A DNA stretch of 45,841 nt from JBIOJM01 sp044450785 (GTDB taxonomy: Bacteria; Planctomycetota; Planctomycetia; Isosphaerales; Isosphaeraceae): the NCBI GenBank assembly GCA_044450785.1, contig JBIOJM010000038.1:1-45841 (forward strand), read 5' to 3'. Every line of letters begins with the position of its first letter. Position 1 is the stretch's first letter. The translations under genes and the position numbers were made by a program. Below are positions 7,208-15,881 of this stretch, one piece after another. Below the pieces are notes generated by a model. The model saw only the letters and a program-made list of their open reading frames with translations, was not told the DNA's origin and did no database searches.

Positions 7208-10200
7208 TCATCCCAGGGAAAGGCCCGATCCCAGTTTCCGGCCCTTCGACCGGGTGGCCAGCGTCAGGTCGAACGCGCTGACCGAGCCGTCGCCGTTGAC
7301 GTCCGCGTTCAGCGGCGTCAAACCCGCGGGCGTGGTCTGGCCAAGCCCGGCGGCGATCGCGTTCAGGTCGTTGTTGTCGACCACTCCGTCACCGGTGACG
7401 TCGCCCAGCAGGCGGTAGAAGTGGTGCACAGACGTTTGGCCGTTTGGCAGGACGGTGTCCAGCTCGTAGTACCCGTCGGCCGGGGTCGTGCTGTTGGCGC
7501 CGCCGATCCCCGCGGCCCCGAAGTCGAGCTCGATCGCGTGGTCGATGACCTCGACTGTCGTGCCGTGGAGCGACACCGCCGTCTTGCTCGATGCGTCGCC
7601 GGCCAGGTCGTACTGGTAGAGCTTGATCTCGGGGCTGGCGGATCCCACCGAGCCGGCGATCTGCGTGAGATCGCTGCCGGACTGGCTGTCGGATTCGTTG
7701 AAGGCGATGTCGAGGTAGCGGATGTACGACCGCTCGGCAGCGCCATGCTCGACGGTCAGGCCGGTCACTTGGAGGGCCGCCGGCTGGGCGAACGTCTCGG
7801 CGAGGCTGAGGTTGGGCGCCGACGGAGTCGCCTGGACGTTGCCTGCCCCGTCGAGGCCGATGCTGTAGAACCCGTATTGATGGGTCACGCCGTCGTCGAG
7901 GCCCTGGTAGGTGGCCGTGGAGTGGTCGGCGCCGGTCTTGTCGGGCACGCCGGCGGGGATGGCCGCGCCGATCTGCTGGTACGGCTGGGCGTCGATCGCC
8001 ACGAGGACCTCGAAGTACGCAAGACCGCTGCCGCCCGCATCGGTCCCGGTCAGGTTGAGCGTGAAAGTACCCGTACCGTTGTTGACCGTGGTCGGGTTCG
8101 TCCCGGTCGTGCTGTCGACGGAGGTGACCGGCGGGGTCAAATCGGGGAGATACGTGCTGGTCTCGATCCGCGGGTTCTTGGACTCGGTGTTGCCGGCATT
8201 GTCGTGGGCGATGCTATAGAAGCAATAGGTCGTGTTGCTCTGGCCGGTGAAAGTGGCCGTGGGGTTGGACGCGGCGACATTCGTCCAGAGCGTCCATGCG
8301 CCCCCGTTGGTCGAAGCGTAGATATCGTACGAGGCGACGCCGGAGGGCGGGCTGTTCCCCGCCCCGGTGGGATCGGAGCCGGTGACGGAGACGGCGAAGC
8401 TCAGGCTGGTGCCGCGATGGGGCAGCGCGTTGACGTCGCTGACCGGCGGCGTGGTATCCATCAGCCAGGAGGTCGAGAGCGAACCCGTGCCGGCAATGCC
8501 GTTCTGATCCTGGATGCCGGCGGCGCTCACGTTCAGCGTGTAATTCCCCTCGGCCCCGGTCAGACCGGTCAGGCCGCCGACCTGGTAGGTCGAGGCCGAG
8601 ACAAACGTGATGGTGACGCTGCCGGCGATCAGATTGGCCCCGCCGTTGTCGGTCAGGGTCAGATTGCCGGTCGTGAAGCTGCTCAGGTTGATCGGCCGAT
8701 TGAAGGTGACGTTGAGACTCGAAACCGACGAATTCCGCGGGTTGGGGGAGACGGGGCCTAGGCCGGTCAGAGTCAGAGGCAGAGGTGCAGTAATGGCGAA
8801 GTTCGCCACCGCCGTGGCGGTGGTGTAGTCGGCGCTGCCGGGGAACGAAGCTAACACGGTGTACGAGCCCGCCACGACCGGCGCGCCGCCCAGGGGCGTA
8901 GCGCCGACGAGCTGTGCGACGGTCGTATAGGTGCCGCTGTAGTAGGTCAGCGATGGGGCGACCCCCTCGAGGGTGGCGGCGGGAGTGCTGTCGACCCCCG
9001 CGACCACACCGGCCACGGTGGCCGTGGCGGGGAAGGGCGAGCCGTTGTCGGTGCCGCCTGAGTCCGCGACGCTGACCGTCGGGGTTGCCTGCTGGACGTT
9101 CAGAGTGGACGTTGTGCTGGCGGACGAAAACTCGCCGCTGGCCGCGTAGGCGTAGGTGATTGTGTACGGCGAACCGGCCTCGCCGAGCGTCGCGGTGTTG
9201 AAAACGGTCGAGAAGTTGCCGCTCGACTGAATCATGGCCGCCTGCGTGACTCCGGCGAGCGTGATCGAGACGCTGCCGGCCGGGACGACCGTACCGGCGA
9301 GGATCGTGCCCGAGAGGCTCACCGTGGCCGTGCCGTAGGCGATCGTCGGGCTCGTCAGCCCCGAGAAGACCATCGTGACCGTGTTGGTCAGGCTGAAGGA
9401 GACCGGCGAGCCGGCCCCAAGGGTGGAGGCGGTCACGGTGTACGGTCCGCCCATCGCATTGGCCGTGGCAGTGACGCTCGCCAGGCCGTTGCTCCCGATC
9501 GTCACTGGTCCGGTTCGGCTGAGGGTCGCCGAGGCGCCGGTCGAGGGCGCCGAGAAGCTGACGATTCCGCCGGCAACCGGCTCGACGGCGTTGTTGGCCG
9601 TCAAGTTGACAGCCACTGGGTTGGCGAAGGCGGTCCCGGCAGTCGCGCTCTGCGGCGTGCTGCCGGTCACGGGCGTTAGCGTGAACCCCTGGCTCTCGAA
9701 CGCGCCGATGTCGACGGCGCCGACCCGCCCTTGGCCGCGCTGATCGGTGGTCGGAACTGTGACGCCCGTGATCGTCGCGGACCCGGCGTCGATTGCCGGG
9801 CTGCCGGGCAGCAGCGCCATGGTCTGCGTCGACCCGCCATAATTGCCCAGCGGGGCGAGCAGCGGGTTGCCGGAGACGGAGTTGGTGAGTGTCGCGAGTC
9901 CGCTGCCGTCGCCGATCAGGTCGTTGCTGCCGCTGAGATTGCCGTAGCCGCTGAGATCACCGCCGTCGTTGTTGGCCAAGATGGTGTTGTCAAGCGTCAC
10001 CGTACCGCCGTCGTTCGTGACTCCGCCGCTATTTCCGGAGATTGTGGTGTTGCTCAGCGTCGCCGTGCCGTTGTTGTAGACGGCGCCGTACCCTGTGTTT
10101 CCGGAGATGGTGGCGTTGGTCAGCGTTACCGTGGCGCCGGTCCAGTTGTAGACGCCGCCGTGCCCCGTGTTTCCGGAGATGGTGGCGTTCGTCAGCGTCC

Positions 10201-10744
10201 CCGTACCGAAGTTGAAGAAGCCGCCCCCCCCGTTTCCGGCGATGGTGTCGTTGGTCAGCGTCGCCGTGGCGAAAGGCGCGTTCGAGACCACTCCGGTGTC
10301 GCCGGAAGAATTTCCGGAGATGGTGACGTTGGTCAACACCAGCCTGCCGTCGTTGTAAACAGCGCCGCCTTCATACGAATACCCGTTCGTGATCGTCAGC
10401 CCGGATATGGTCGCAATCGCGTAACGGTTCACGGTGAACACGCTGAAATCCGACGTCGGCCCGCCACCTTGCACCGACAACCACGACGCCCCGGCAGTCG
10501 CGATCGTCACGTTCGAGCTGGTCGTCAGACCGCTGAAGAGGGCGATGGTGCCCGTGACGCTGGGGCTGAACTGGATCGTGCTCACGTTCTGACCATCCGC
10601 CTGGGTGATGCAGTAGCGCAGGTCACCGGACAGACCGGAGCCGGAGCCCGAATCCCCGGTGTTGGTGACGGTATACAGCGCGTTGTTGTCCAACGAGAAC
10701 AACGCCGGCTTATCGCCGACGCCCGTTGCCGTCACGCCGTACAT
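7208..10744 (-). CDS. Giant beta-helix surface protein, C-terminal part (after frameshift)
   Basis: About 1,178 residues continuing the protein whose N-terminal part lies at 10732-14472. The open frame extends to 11218, but the residues before 10744 are shadow sequence of the other frame. Real coding resumes at MYGVTATGVGDKPALFSL. In order it contains the fourth beta-helix module (opening YTVTNTGDSGSGSGLSGDL, with right-handed helix coils of TNATISGNT type), a choice-of-anchor-Q-like end (NPLLAPLGNYGGSTQTM then TDQRGQGRVGAVDIGAFE), and several Ig-like/Big-type domains. It ends in a dockerin-like pair of calcium loops (DVTGDGVVDNNDL and DVNGDGSVSAFDL, about 7245-7410). It was probably secreted or cell-surface bound. 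It cannot be translated as drawn without repair or slippage at the C7 run. Confidence 0.75.
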   Translation of the reverse strand: MYGVTATGVGDKPALFSLDNNALYTVTNTGDSGSGSGLSGDLRYCITQADGQNVSTIQFSPSVTGTIALFSGLTTSSNVTIATAGASWLSVQGGGPTSDFSVFTVNRYAIATISGLTITNGYSYEGGAVYNDGRLVLTNVTISGNSSGDTGVVSNAPFATATLTNDTIAGNGGGGFFNFGTGTLTNATISGNTGHGGVYNWTGATVTLTNATISGNTGYGAVYNNGTATLSNTTISGNSGGVTNDGGTVTLDNTILANNDGGDLSGYGNLSGSNDLIGDGSGLATLTNSVSGNPLLAPLGNYGGSTQTMALLPGSPAIDAGSATITGVTVPTTDQRGQGRVGAVDIGAFESQGFTLTPVTGSTPQSATAGTAFANPVAVNLTANNAVEPVAGGIVSFSAPSTGASATLSRTGPVTIGSNGLASVTATANAMGGPYTVTASTLGAGSPVSFSLTNTVTMVFSGLTSPTIAYGTATVSLSGTILAGTVVPAGSVSITLAGVTQAAMIQSSGNFSTVFNTATLGEAGSPYTITYAYAASGEFSSASTTSTLNVQQATPTVSVADSGGTDNGSPFPATATVAGVVAGVDSTPAATLEGVAPSLTYYSGTYTTVAQLVGATPLGGAPVVAGSYTVLASFPGSADYTTATAVANFAITAPLPLTLTGLGPVSPNPRNSSVSSLNVTFNRPINLSSFTTGNLTLTDNGGANLIAGSVTITFVSASTYQVGGLTGLTGAEGNYTLNVSAAGIQDQNGIAGTGSLSTSWLMDTTPPVSDVNALPHRGTSLSFAVSVTGSDPTGAGNSPPSGVASYDIYASTNGGAWTLWTNVAASNPTATFTGQSNTTYCFYSIAHDNAGNTESKNPRIETSTYLPDLTPPVTSVDSTTGTNPTTVNNGTGTFTLNLTGTDAGGSGLAYFEVLVAIDAQPYQQIGAAIPAGVPDKTGADHSTATYQGLDDGVTHQYGFYSIGLDGAGNVQATPSAPNLSLAETFAQPAALQVTGLTVEHGAAERSYIRYLDIAFNESDSQSGSDLTQIAGSVGSASPEIKLYQYDLAGDASSKTAVSLHGTTVEVIDHAIELDFGAAGIGGANSTTPADGYYELDTVLPNGQTSVHHFYRLLGDVTGDGVVDNNDLNAIAAGLGQTTPAGLTPLNADVNGDGSVSAFDLTLATRSKGRKLGSGLSLG

Positions 10745-13700
10745 CCCCCCCTGCCGTTGGCCGTGGCCGTGACGCTGGCGGTCCCCGCGAGGATGGTCAC
10801 GGTCGTGGCCGATAATGTGGCCGAGGCGCCCGAGGAGGGCGCCGCGAACGTCACGAAGCCCGAGTCGACCGGCTCGGACTTGTTGTTCGCGGCAACGGAG
10901 ACCGTCAGGGGGTTTGTGAACGCGGCGTCGATAAGCGTCGTTTGCGGCGAACTCGCCGGGACGGGCGTCAAGGTAAACCCCCCGCTCTCGACCGCGCCGA
11001 TGTCGACGGCGGCACCGACGACCCGCTTCATGCCACGCTGGTCGGTGGTCAAGGGATTGCCCCGGGCGTCGACGGCCAGGGCCGTGTTGCCGGCGTCGAT
11101 GGCCGGGCTGCCGGGCAGCAGCGCCATGGTCTGGGTCGTCCCGCCATAATTGCCCAGCGAAGCGAGTAGCGGCTTGCCCGTGAGTGCATTGGTGAGGTGG
11201 TCCGTCCCGCCATCCCAAAGGATGTCGTTGATCATGTCGGAGCCGCCGAATATAGTCCCCTGGTCGCTGAGATCACTCGGAATGTTAGATTGATCGTGGT
11301 AGTTGTTGTTAGTAACGATGGAGTTGTCAAGCTCCATCGTGGCATTGGTGGAGTTCGAAATGCCGCCGCCCCAGTAGAACGACGTGTTCCCGACAATGGT
11401 GTCGTTGATCAGAATCGCCGTGCCGTCGTTGAAAACGCCCCCGCCGCCGACGCCCGCAACGTTTTGGGTGATGGTGTCGTTGATCAGTGTGACGACGCCG
11501 CCGTTGTAGACGCCGGCGCCCTGCCACCCCTGGCACTGGACGATGGTGTCGTCGGTGAGCGTGAGCACGCCACCGTTGGAAACACCGCCGCCGTACCCCA
11601 GTTCCCCCTCGGTGATCGTCAGCCCGGAGATGGTCGCGGTCACGCCCGAATCCACGACGAACACGCGGTAAGGTCCGTTACCAATCACCGCAATCGACGC
11701 CCCGGCGCCGGTGATAATCGTGTCCGCACTCAGGTTCAGGCCGCTACCCAGGTTGATCGAGCCTGTGACGCCGGAGCCGAACTCAATCGTGCTGCCGGGT
11801 GTCTCGTTTGCCTGGTTGATGCAGTAGCGCAGATCACCGGACAGACCGGATCCGGACCCCAAATCCGTGGTGTCGGTGACGGTGTATACAGCGCCGTTGG
11901 CCAAGGAGAAGGTCGCCGGCGCTGCCGCGGGGTCCGTTGCCGACACGCTGTATTGACCCACCGTGCCGTTGGCCACGGCCGTGACGCTGGCGGTCCCCGC
12001 GGTGATGGTCGCGGTCGTGGCCGAGAGCACGGCCGTGGCGCCCGAGGTCGGCGCCGCGAAGCTCACGACGCCGCCGTCGACCGGTTCAACCGGATTGTTG
12101 GCCAGCACGGTGACGTCCAGCGGCTTGGCAAATGCGGTGCCGGCCAGCGTCGCCTGCGGTGAACTCCCCACGACGGGGGTCATCGTAAACCCCTGGCTCT
12201 CGAACGCGCCCAAGTCGACGCCGCCGACCCGCCCTAGGCCGCGCTGGTCCACGGTCGGGATGGTCACGCCGGTGATGGTCGCGGCCCCGGCGTCGATGGC
12301 CGGACTGCCGGGCAACAGGGCCATGGTCTGGGTCGTCCCGCCATAACTGCCCAGGGCGACGAGCAGCGGATTGCCGCCCTGTGACGCGGAGAGGCTCGCC
12401 AGATCGCTGCCGTCACCGATCAGGTCGTCGCTGCCGCTGAGACTCGCGGAGTTGGAAATATCCTTGTCATGGCTGCTCTTGGCCACGATGGTGTTGTCAA
12501 GTGCCATCGTGCCGCTGTTGCGGACGCCGCCGCCCACGTACGCCGTGTTCCCGACGATGGTGTCGTTGATCAGCGTCGCCGTGCCGGCGTTGTCGATGCC
12601 GCCGCCGTTGGGAGCAGAGTTATTGGCGAAGGTGTCGTTGGTGAGGGTGGCCGTGCCGTAGTTGGCAAGGCCGCCTCCTTGGTCCGCCAGGTGGAAGGAG
12701 CTGAAAGTCGCGTTTGCGGAGAGGGTGTCGCTCGTGAGTGTCAGCGTTGCGCCGGGCGCGTTGTAGACACCGCCGCCGTCGTTCGTCGCCACGTTTGCGG
12801 AGAGGGTGTCGCTCGTGAGCGTCAGCGTGCCGGCGTTATCAACACCTCCGCCGCTCAACGATGTTCCGTTGCTGATCGTCAACCCGGAAATGCTCGCGGT
12901 CACTCCGGCATTCACGGTGAACACGCTGAAATGTGACCCCGACCCGCCCCCCTCCACCAGCAGCGACTCGCCGGGGCCGTTGATAGTCACGTTCGCACTC
13001 AGGGTCAGGCCGCCGGTCAACTGGATCGTGCCCGTGCCGCCGGAGCCGAACTGAATCATGCTGTCGGGGTGCTCGTTTGCCTGGGTGATGCAGTAGAGCA
13101 GGTCACCCGACAAACCGGAGCCGGAGCCCGAATCCCCGGTGCTGGTGACCGTGAATACGCCGTTGGTCAAGGTGAACGACGCTGGCTTATCCTTGGCATC
13201 CGATGCCGTCACTTTGTAAGTCCCCAGCGTGCTGTTAGCCGTGGCCGTGACGCTGGCGGTCCCGCCCGCGATGGTCGCGGTCGTGGCCGACAGCGTGGTC
13301 GAGGCGCCCGAGGTCGGCGCGGTGAAGCTCACGACCCCGCCGTTGACCGGCTCGACTGAATTCTTGGCGGTCACGGTGACGGCCAGCGCATTCGTGAACG
13401 CTGCGTTCAGATACGTCGTCTGGGGTGTACTCCCCGCGACGGGGGACAAGGTAAACCCCTGGCTCTCGAACGCGCCGATGTCGACATTGCCGACCCGCCC
13501 CAGGCCGCGCTGGTCGGTCGCCAGGACCTTGACGCCCGCGATCGTCGCGGCCCCGGCGTCGATGGCCGGGCTACCGGGCAGCAAGGCCATGGTCTGGGTC
13601 GTCCCGCCATAGTTGCCCGGGGCGGCGAGCAGCGGGTTGCCGGCGAGCGAGTGGGCGAGGCTCACGGTTCCGCTGCCGTCGCCGATCAGGTCGTAGCTGC

Positions 13701-14472
13701 CGCTGAGACTCGCGGAGTTGTCGATATCACCGCCGCTGGCGTTGTTGGCCACGATGGTGTTGTCAAGGGCCGCCGTGGCGTCGTTCCAGACGCCGCCGGC
13801 GACGGTCGCCGCGTTCCCGGCGATGGTGGCGTTGATCAGCGTCGCTGTGCCTTGGTTGGCAATGCCGCCGCCCAAGTACGCCGAGTTATTGGCGAAGGTG
13901 TCGTTGGTGAATGTGGCCCTACCGTAGTTGGAGACACCACCGCCGTCGAACGACGCCGAGTTATCGGCGAAGGTGTCGTCGGTGAGCGTGACCGCGCCGA
14001 GGTTGACCAACGCGCCGCCGGAGGACGAATACCCGTTGGTGATCGTCAGCCCGGAGATGGTCGCGGACACGTTGGAATTCACCGTGAACACGCTGAAATT
14101 CGACGACGATCCACCACCCGCCACCGCCACGGCCGACGCCGGTCCGTTGATCGTCACGTTCGCACTCAGGTGCAGGCCGCTGGTCAACTGGATCGTGCCC
14201 GTAAGGCCGGACTCGAACTGGATCGTGCTGCCGGAGTTCTCGTTCGCCTGGGCGACGCAGTAGAGCAGGTCACCGGACAAGCCGGAGCCGGAGCCCGTAT
14301 CCCCGGTGTTGCTGACAGTGTAGGTATTCCCCGAGAGTAACTGTCGGTCCTCGAGCACCTCCAACAGCGGCTTCCGGTTCCGCCGCGGCGCCGGCTTCGG
14401 TTTTGAGGTGATCTCAATCGTCCGCCGCAGGCGCGGAGCTTCGCCGGTCTTCATCTGCTGGAGGCGCAACAT
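10732..14472 (-). CDS. Giant beta-helix surface protein, N-terminal part (frameshifted end)
   Basis: 1,246-residue open frame. AGAGGAG lies before ATG 14472. The basic N-terminus leads to the planctomycete export motif PLLEVLEDRQLLSG at about residues 38-51. Three tandem modules follow, each opening with an xTVxxTxDxGSGSGLSGDL segment (near 14330, 13165 and 11885). Each holds beta-helix coils such as TNDTFANNSA, then GNPLL..PGNYGGTTQTM and TDQRGLGRVG..DIGAFE, then an Ig-like segment (APTSGASTTLSATTATI). The frame breaks at ANGRGGCTA, where the other modules read e.g. ANAMGGPYTVTAS. One added base in the C7 run at 10745-10751 joins this frame to MYGVTATG and restores a 2,421-residue protein. 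It shares strand and order with the upstream kinase and sigma genes. Confidence 0.85.
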   Translation of the reverse strand: MLRLQQMKTGEAPRLRRTIEITSKPKPAPRRNRKPLLEVLEDRQLLSGNTYTVSNTGDTGSGSGLSGDLLYCVAQANENSGSTIQFESGLTGTIQLTSGLHLSANVTINGPASAVAVAGGGSSSNFSVFTVNSNVSATISGLTITNGYSSSGGALVNLGAVTLTDDTFADNSASFDGGGVSNYGRATFTNDTFANNSAYLGGGIANQGTATLINATIAGNAATVAGGVWNDATAALDNTIVANNASGGDIDNSASLSGSYDLIGDGSGTVSLAHSLAGNPLLAAPGNYGGTTQTMALLPGSPAIDAGAATIAGVKVLATDQRGLGRVGNVDIGAFESQGFTLSPVAGSTPQTTYLNAAFTNALAVTVTAKNSVEPVNGGVVSFTAPTSGASTTLSATTATIAGGTASVTATANSTLGTYKVTASDAKDKPASFTLTNGVFTVTSTGDSGSGSGLSGDLLYCITQANEHPDSMIQFGSGGTGTIQLTGGLTLSANVTINGPGESLLVEGGGSGSHFSVFTVNAGVTASISGLTISNGTSLSGGGVDNAGTLTLTSDTLSANVATNDGGGVYNAPGATLTLTSDTLSANATFSSFHLADQGGGLANYGTATLTNDTFANNSAPNGGGIDNAGTATLINDTIVGNTAYVGGGVRNSGTMALDNTIVAKSSHDKDISNSASLSGSDDLIGDGSDLASLSASQGGNPLLVALGSYGGTTQTMALLPGSPAIDAGAATITGVTIPTVDQRGLGRVGGVDLGAFESQGFTMTPVVGSSPQATLAGTAFAKPLDVTVLANNPVEPVDGGVVSFAAPTSGATAVLSATTATITAGTASVTAVANGTVGQYSVSATDPAAAPATFSLANGAVYTVTDTTDLGSGSGLSGDLRYCINQANETPGSTIEFGSGVTGSINLGSGLNLSADTIITGAGASIAVIGNGPYRVFVVDSGVTATISGLTITEGELGYGGGVSNGGVLTLTDDTIVQCQGWQGAGVYNGGVVTLINDTITQNVAGVGGGGVFNDGTAILINDTIVGNTSFYWGGGISNSTNATMELDNSIVTNNNYHDQSNIPSDLSDQGTIFGGSDMINDILWDGGTDHLTNALTGKPLLASLGNYGGTTQTMALLPGSPAIDAGNTALAVDARGNPLTTDQRGMKRVVGAAVDIGAVESGGFTLTPVPASSPQTTLIDAAFTNPLTVSVAANNKSEPVDSGFVTFAAPSSGASATLSATTVTILAGTASVTATANGRGGCTA

Positions 14473-14801
14473 GATCGTTCTCCTCTGGGGATGCCACTTG
14501 GCTCGGAATTACCTGGATCGGGTTTCCAGGACGCGCGATTGATGCGTGGGCAACGGCCTTGGGGGACGTCGCGGGCCGTTCTGAAGAAAGGCAGCGGGTC
14601 GGAAGGCTTCGTTATCCCCCCAAGACTTGTTCCGTATTCCCGGAGCGCGCGAGGACAGCTCAGATCTTTTTTTTTGAAAAAAGGCAACGAGCGCAATGGC
14701 CTGCCTCGCCACGGCGAGGTGGTGTCACAGGGAGGAAAAGTCAGGCCACGCGGTGAGGAATGAAAGCCGGCCGCGGCAGGCTCGGCTGGGGGAGCCCAGC
14801 G
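14473..14801. other. Intergenic region upstream of the giant surface-protein gene
   Basis: This 329-bp gap holds no credible gene. It contains a T9-G-A6 tract (14667-14682), striking in GC-rich DNA, and a small hairpin CCTCGCC-AC-GGCGAGG (14704-14719) close behind the kinase stop. On the minus strand the hairpin comes before the AT tract. The tract lies about 195 bp upstream of the surface-protein start, so it could mark a curved or AT-rich promoter region. Confidence 0.4.
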
Positions 14802-15881
14802 TCAACCTGGGCCGTTCTCGAGCAGTGCCCGGCATTCCCGGTGGAGCAGTTGGATCGTCAGCTCATTCCAGAACGGGTCGACGGTCTCATCGGTCGGAGG
14901 AGTCCGGCTCGACCGCTTCTCCAGCCAGCGCCGGGCTTCCGGCCGGTCCCCGCGCCGGGCGTGCGCCAGGGCCAGGAAGGCCCAGTCGATGGGAGTTCCT
15001 TCGCGGCCGTCCCCCGGGGCGTTCGGCCCGAGCTGCTTGATCGCTTCATCGAACCGCCCGGCCCGGTAGAGCGCGGCGCCGAGCGTCGTCCGCGCGCGGC
15101 CTGAGCGATCCTCCGGGTCGATCGCGCGTGCGGAACCGGCGAGGCGGACAGGGGCTTCGCGGTCAGCGACCGCACCGGGGCCAAAGACGCAGCACCGGGC
15201 GACCGATTCGGCGAGGAACGGGTCGGGGACGGAGCCGGACGCCTTGAGCCACGCCTGACAGGTCGCATGGTATCGGTCCACTTCACCGGCAGCAACCAGC
15301 GCGAGGGCGTAGCGGCGGCGGAGCTCGAGGTCATCGGGGCGGGCCGCGTGCGCGCCGGCCAGCGCCGCGACCGCCTCGGCCCACCGACCTCGCTTCGCGT
15401 GGGCGTTGCCGAACGCGGCCGGGTCCGACGTGAGCCGCAGGTAGATCCCCCAATAGCCGACGTTGTTGGTCAGCTTGACCAGCAGAGTGTTGCGGCCGGC
15501 CCGCAGGGCGATGGGCACCTGGTCGTGATCCAAGCTCGACCTGCCGGCCGCCGTGTATTCGAACACGAGCCGGCCGTTGACCCAGATCCGCGAGAGGTCG
15601 TTGCAGCCGCCGACCGAGAGGATCACCTGGCGTTCCTCCTTGGCGTAGACGTAGGTCAGGGCGTAGCCGCAGCAGTGGTCGATCCAGTGCTGATCGGACC
15701 CGCCGAACGCGCCAAGGAAGTTCATGCCGCTGTTGATCCCGGCGGGGACCGACCGCCAGGTCAGCTCGGCCGGCGCGCCCCCGCCGGACGGCGGGGGGCC
15801 GGCGACCGGGCGCGACGGATCGGGGTCCGACTCGGGTGCGTAGGCGGCCCGCAGGTCCTCGGGGTAGAGCCCGGCGACCCA
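14802..15881 (-). pseudogene. C-terminal remnant of WD40/TPR kinase (after in-frame TGA)
   Basis: This is the tail of the kinase begun at 19644, read in a frame shifted by one base. The frame is coding-like from about 16080 (ALGSSRQTPLRPVARWPAL, then a TPR-like stretch ending LQRFLHVE). It is interrupted by TGA at 15882-15884 and continues as WVAGLYPEDLRAAYAPE. Next comes a beta-rich segment (SRIWVNGRLVFEY ... VGYWGIYLRL), then TPR-like helices (HAKRGRWAEAVAALAGAH; GAALYRAGRFDEAIKQLG; LALAHARRGDRPEARRWLE). The longest start-to-stop frame is 14802-15725, but its ATG is internal (SGMNFLGAF) and unlikely to be a true start. The paralogue at 28910 ends in comparable TPR repeats. Confidence 0.7.

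Noticed and set aside
6959..8761. A 600-codon plus-strand open frame, and a similar 472-codon one at 9731-11149
   Set aside because: Both lie antisense to the giant surface protein, with low-complexity Val/Gly/Arg translations and no homology I can recognise.
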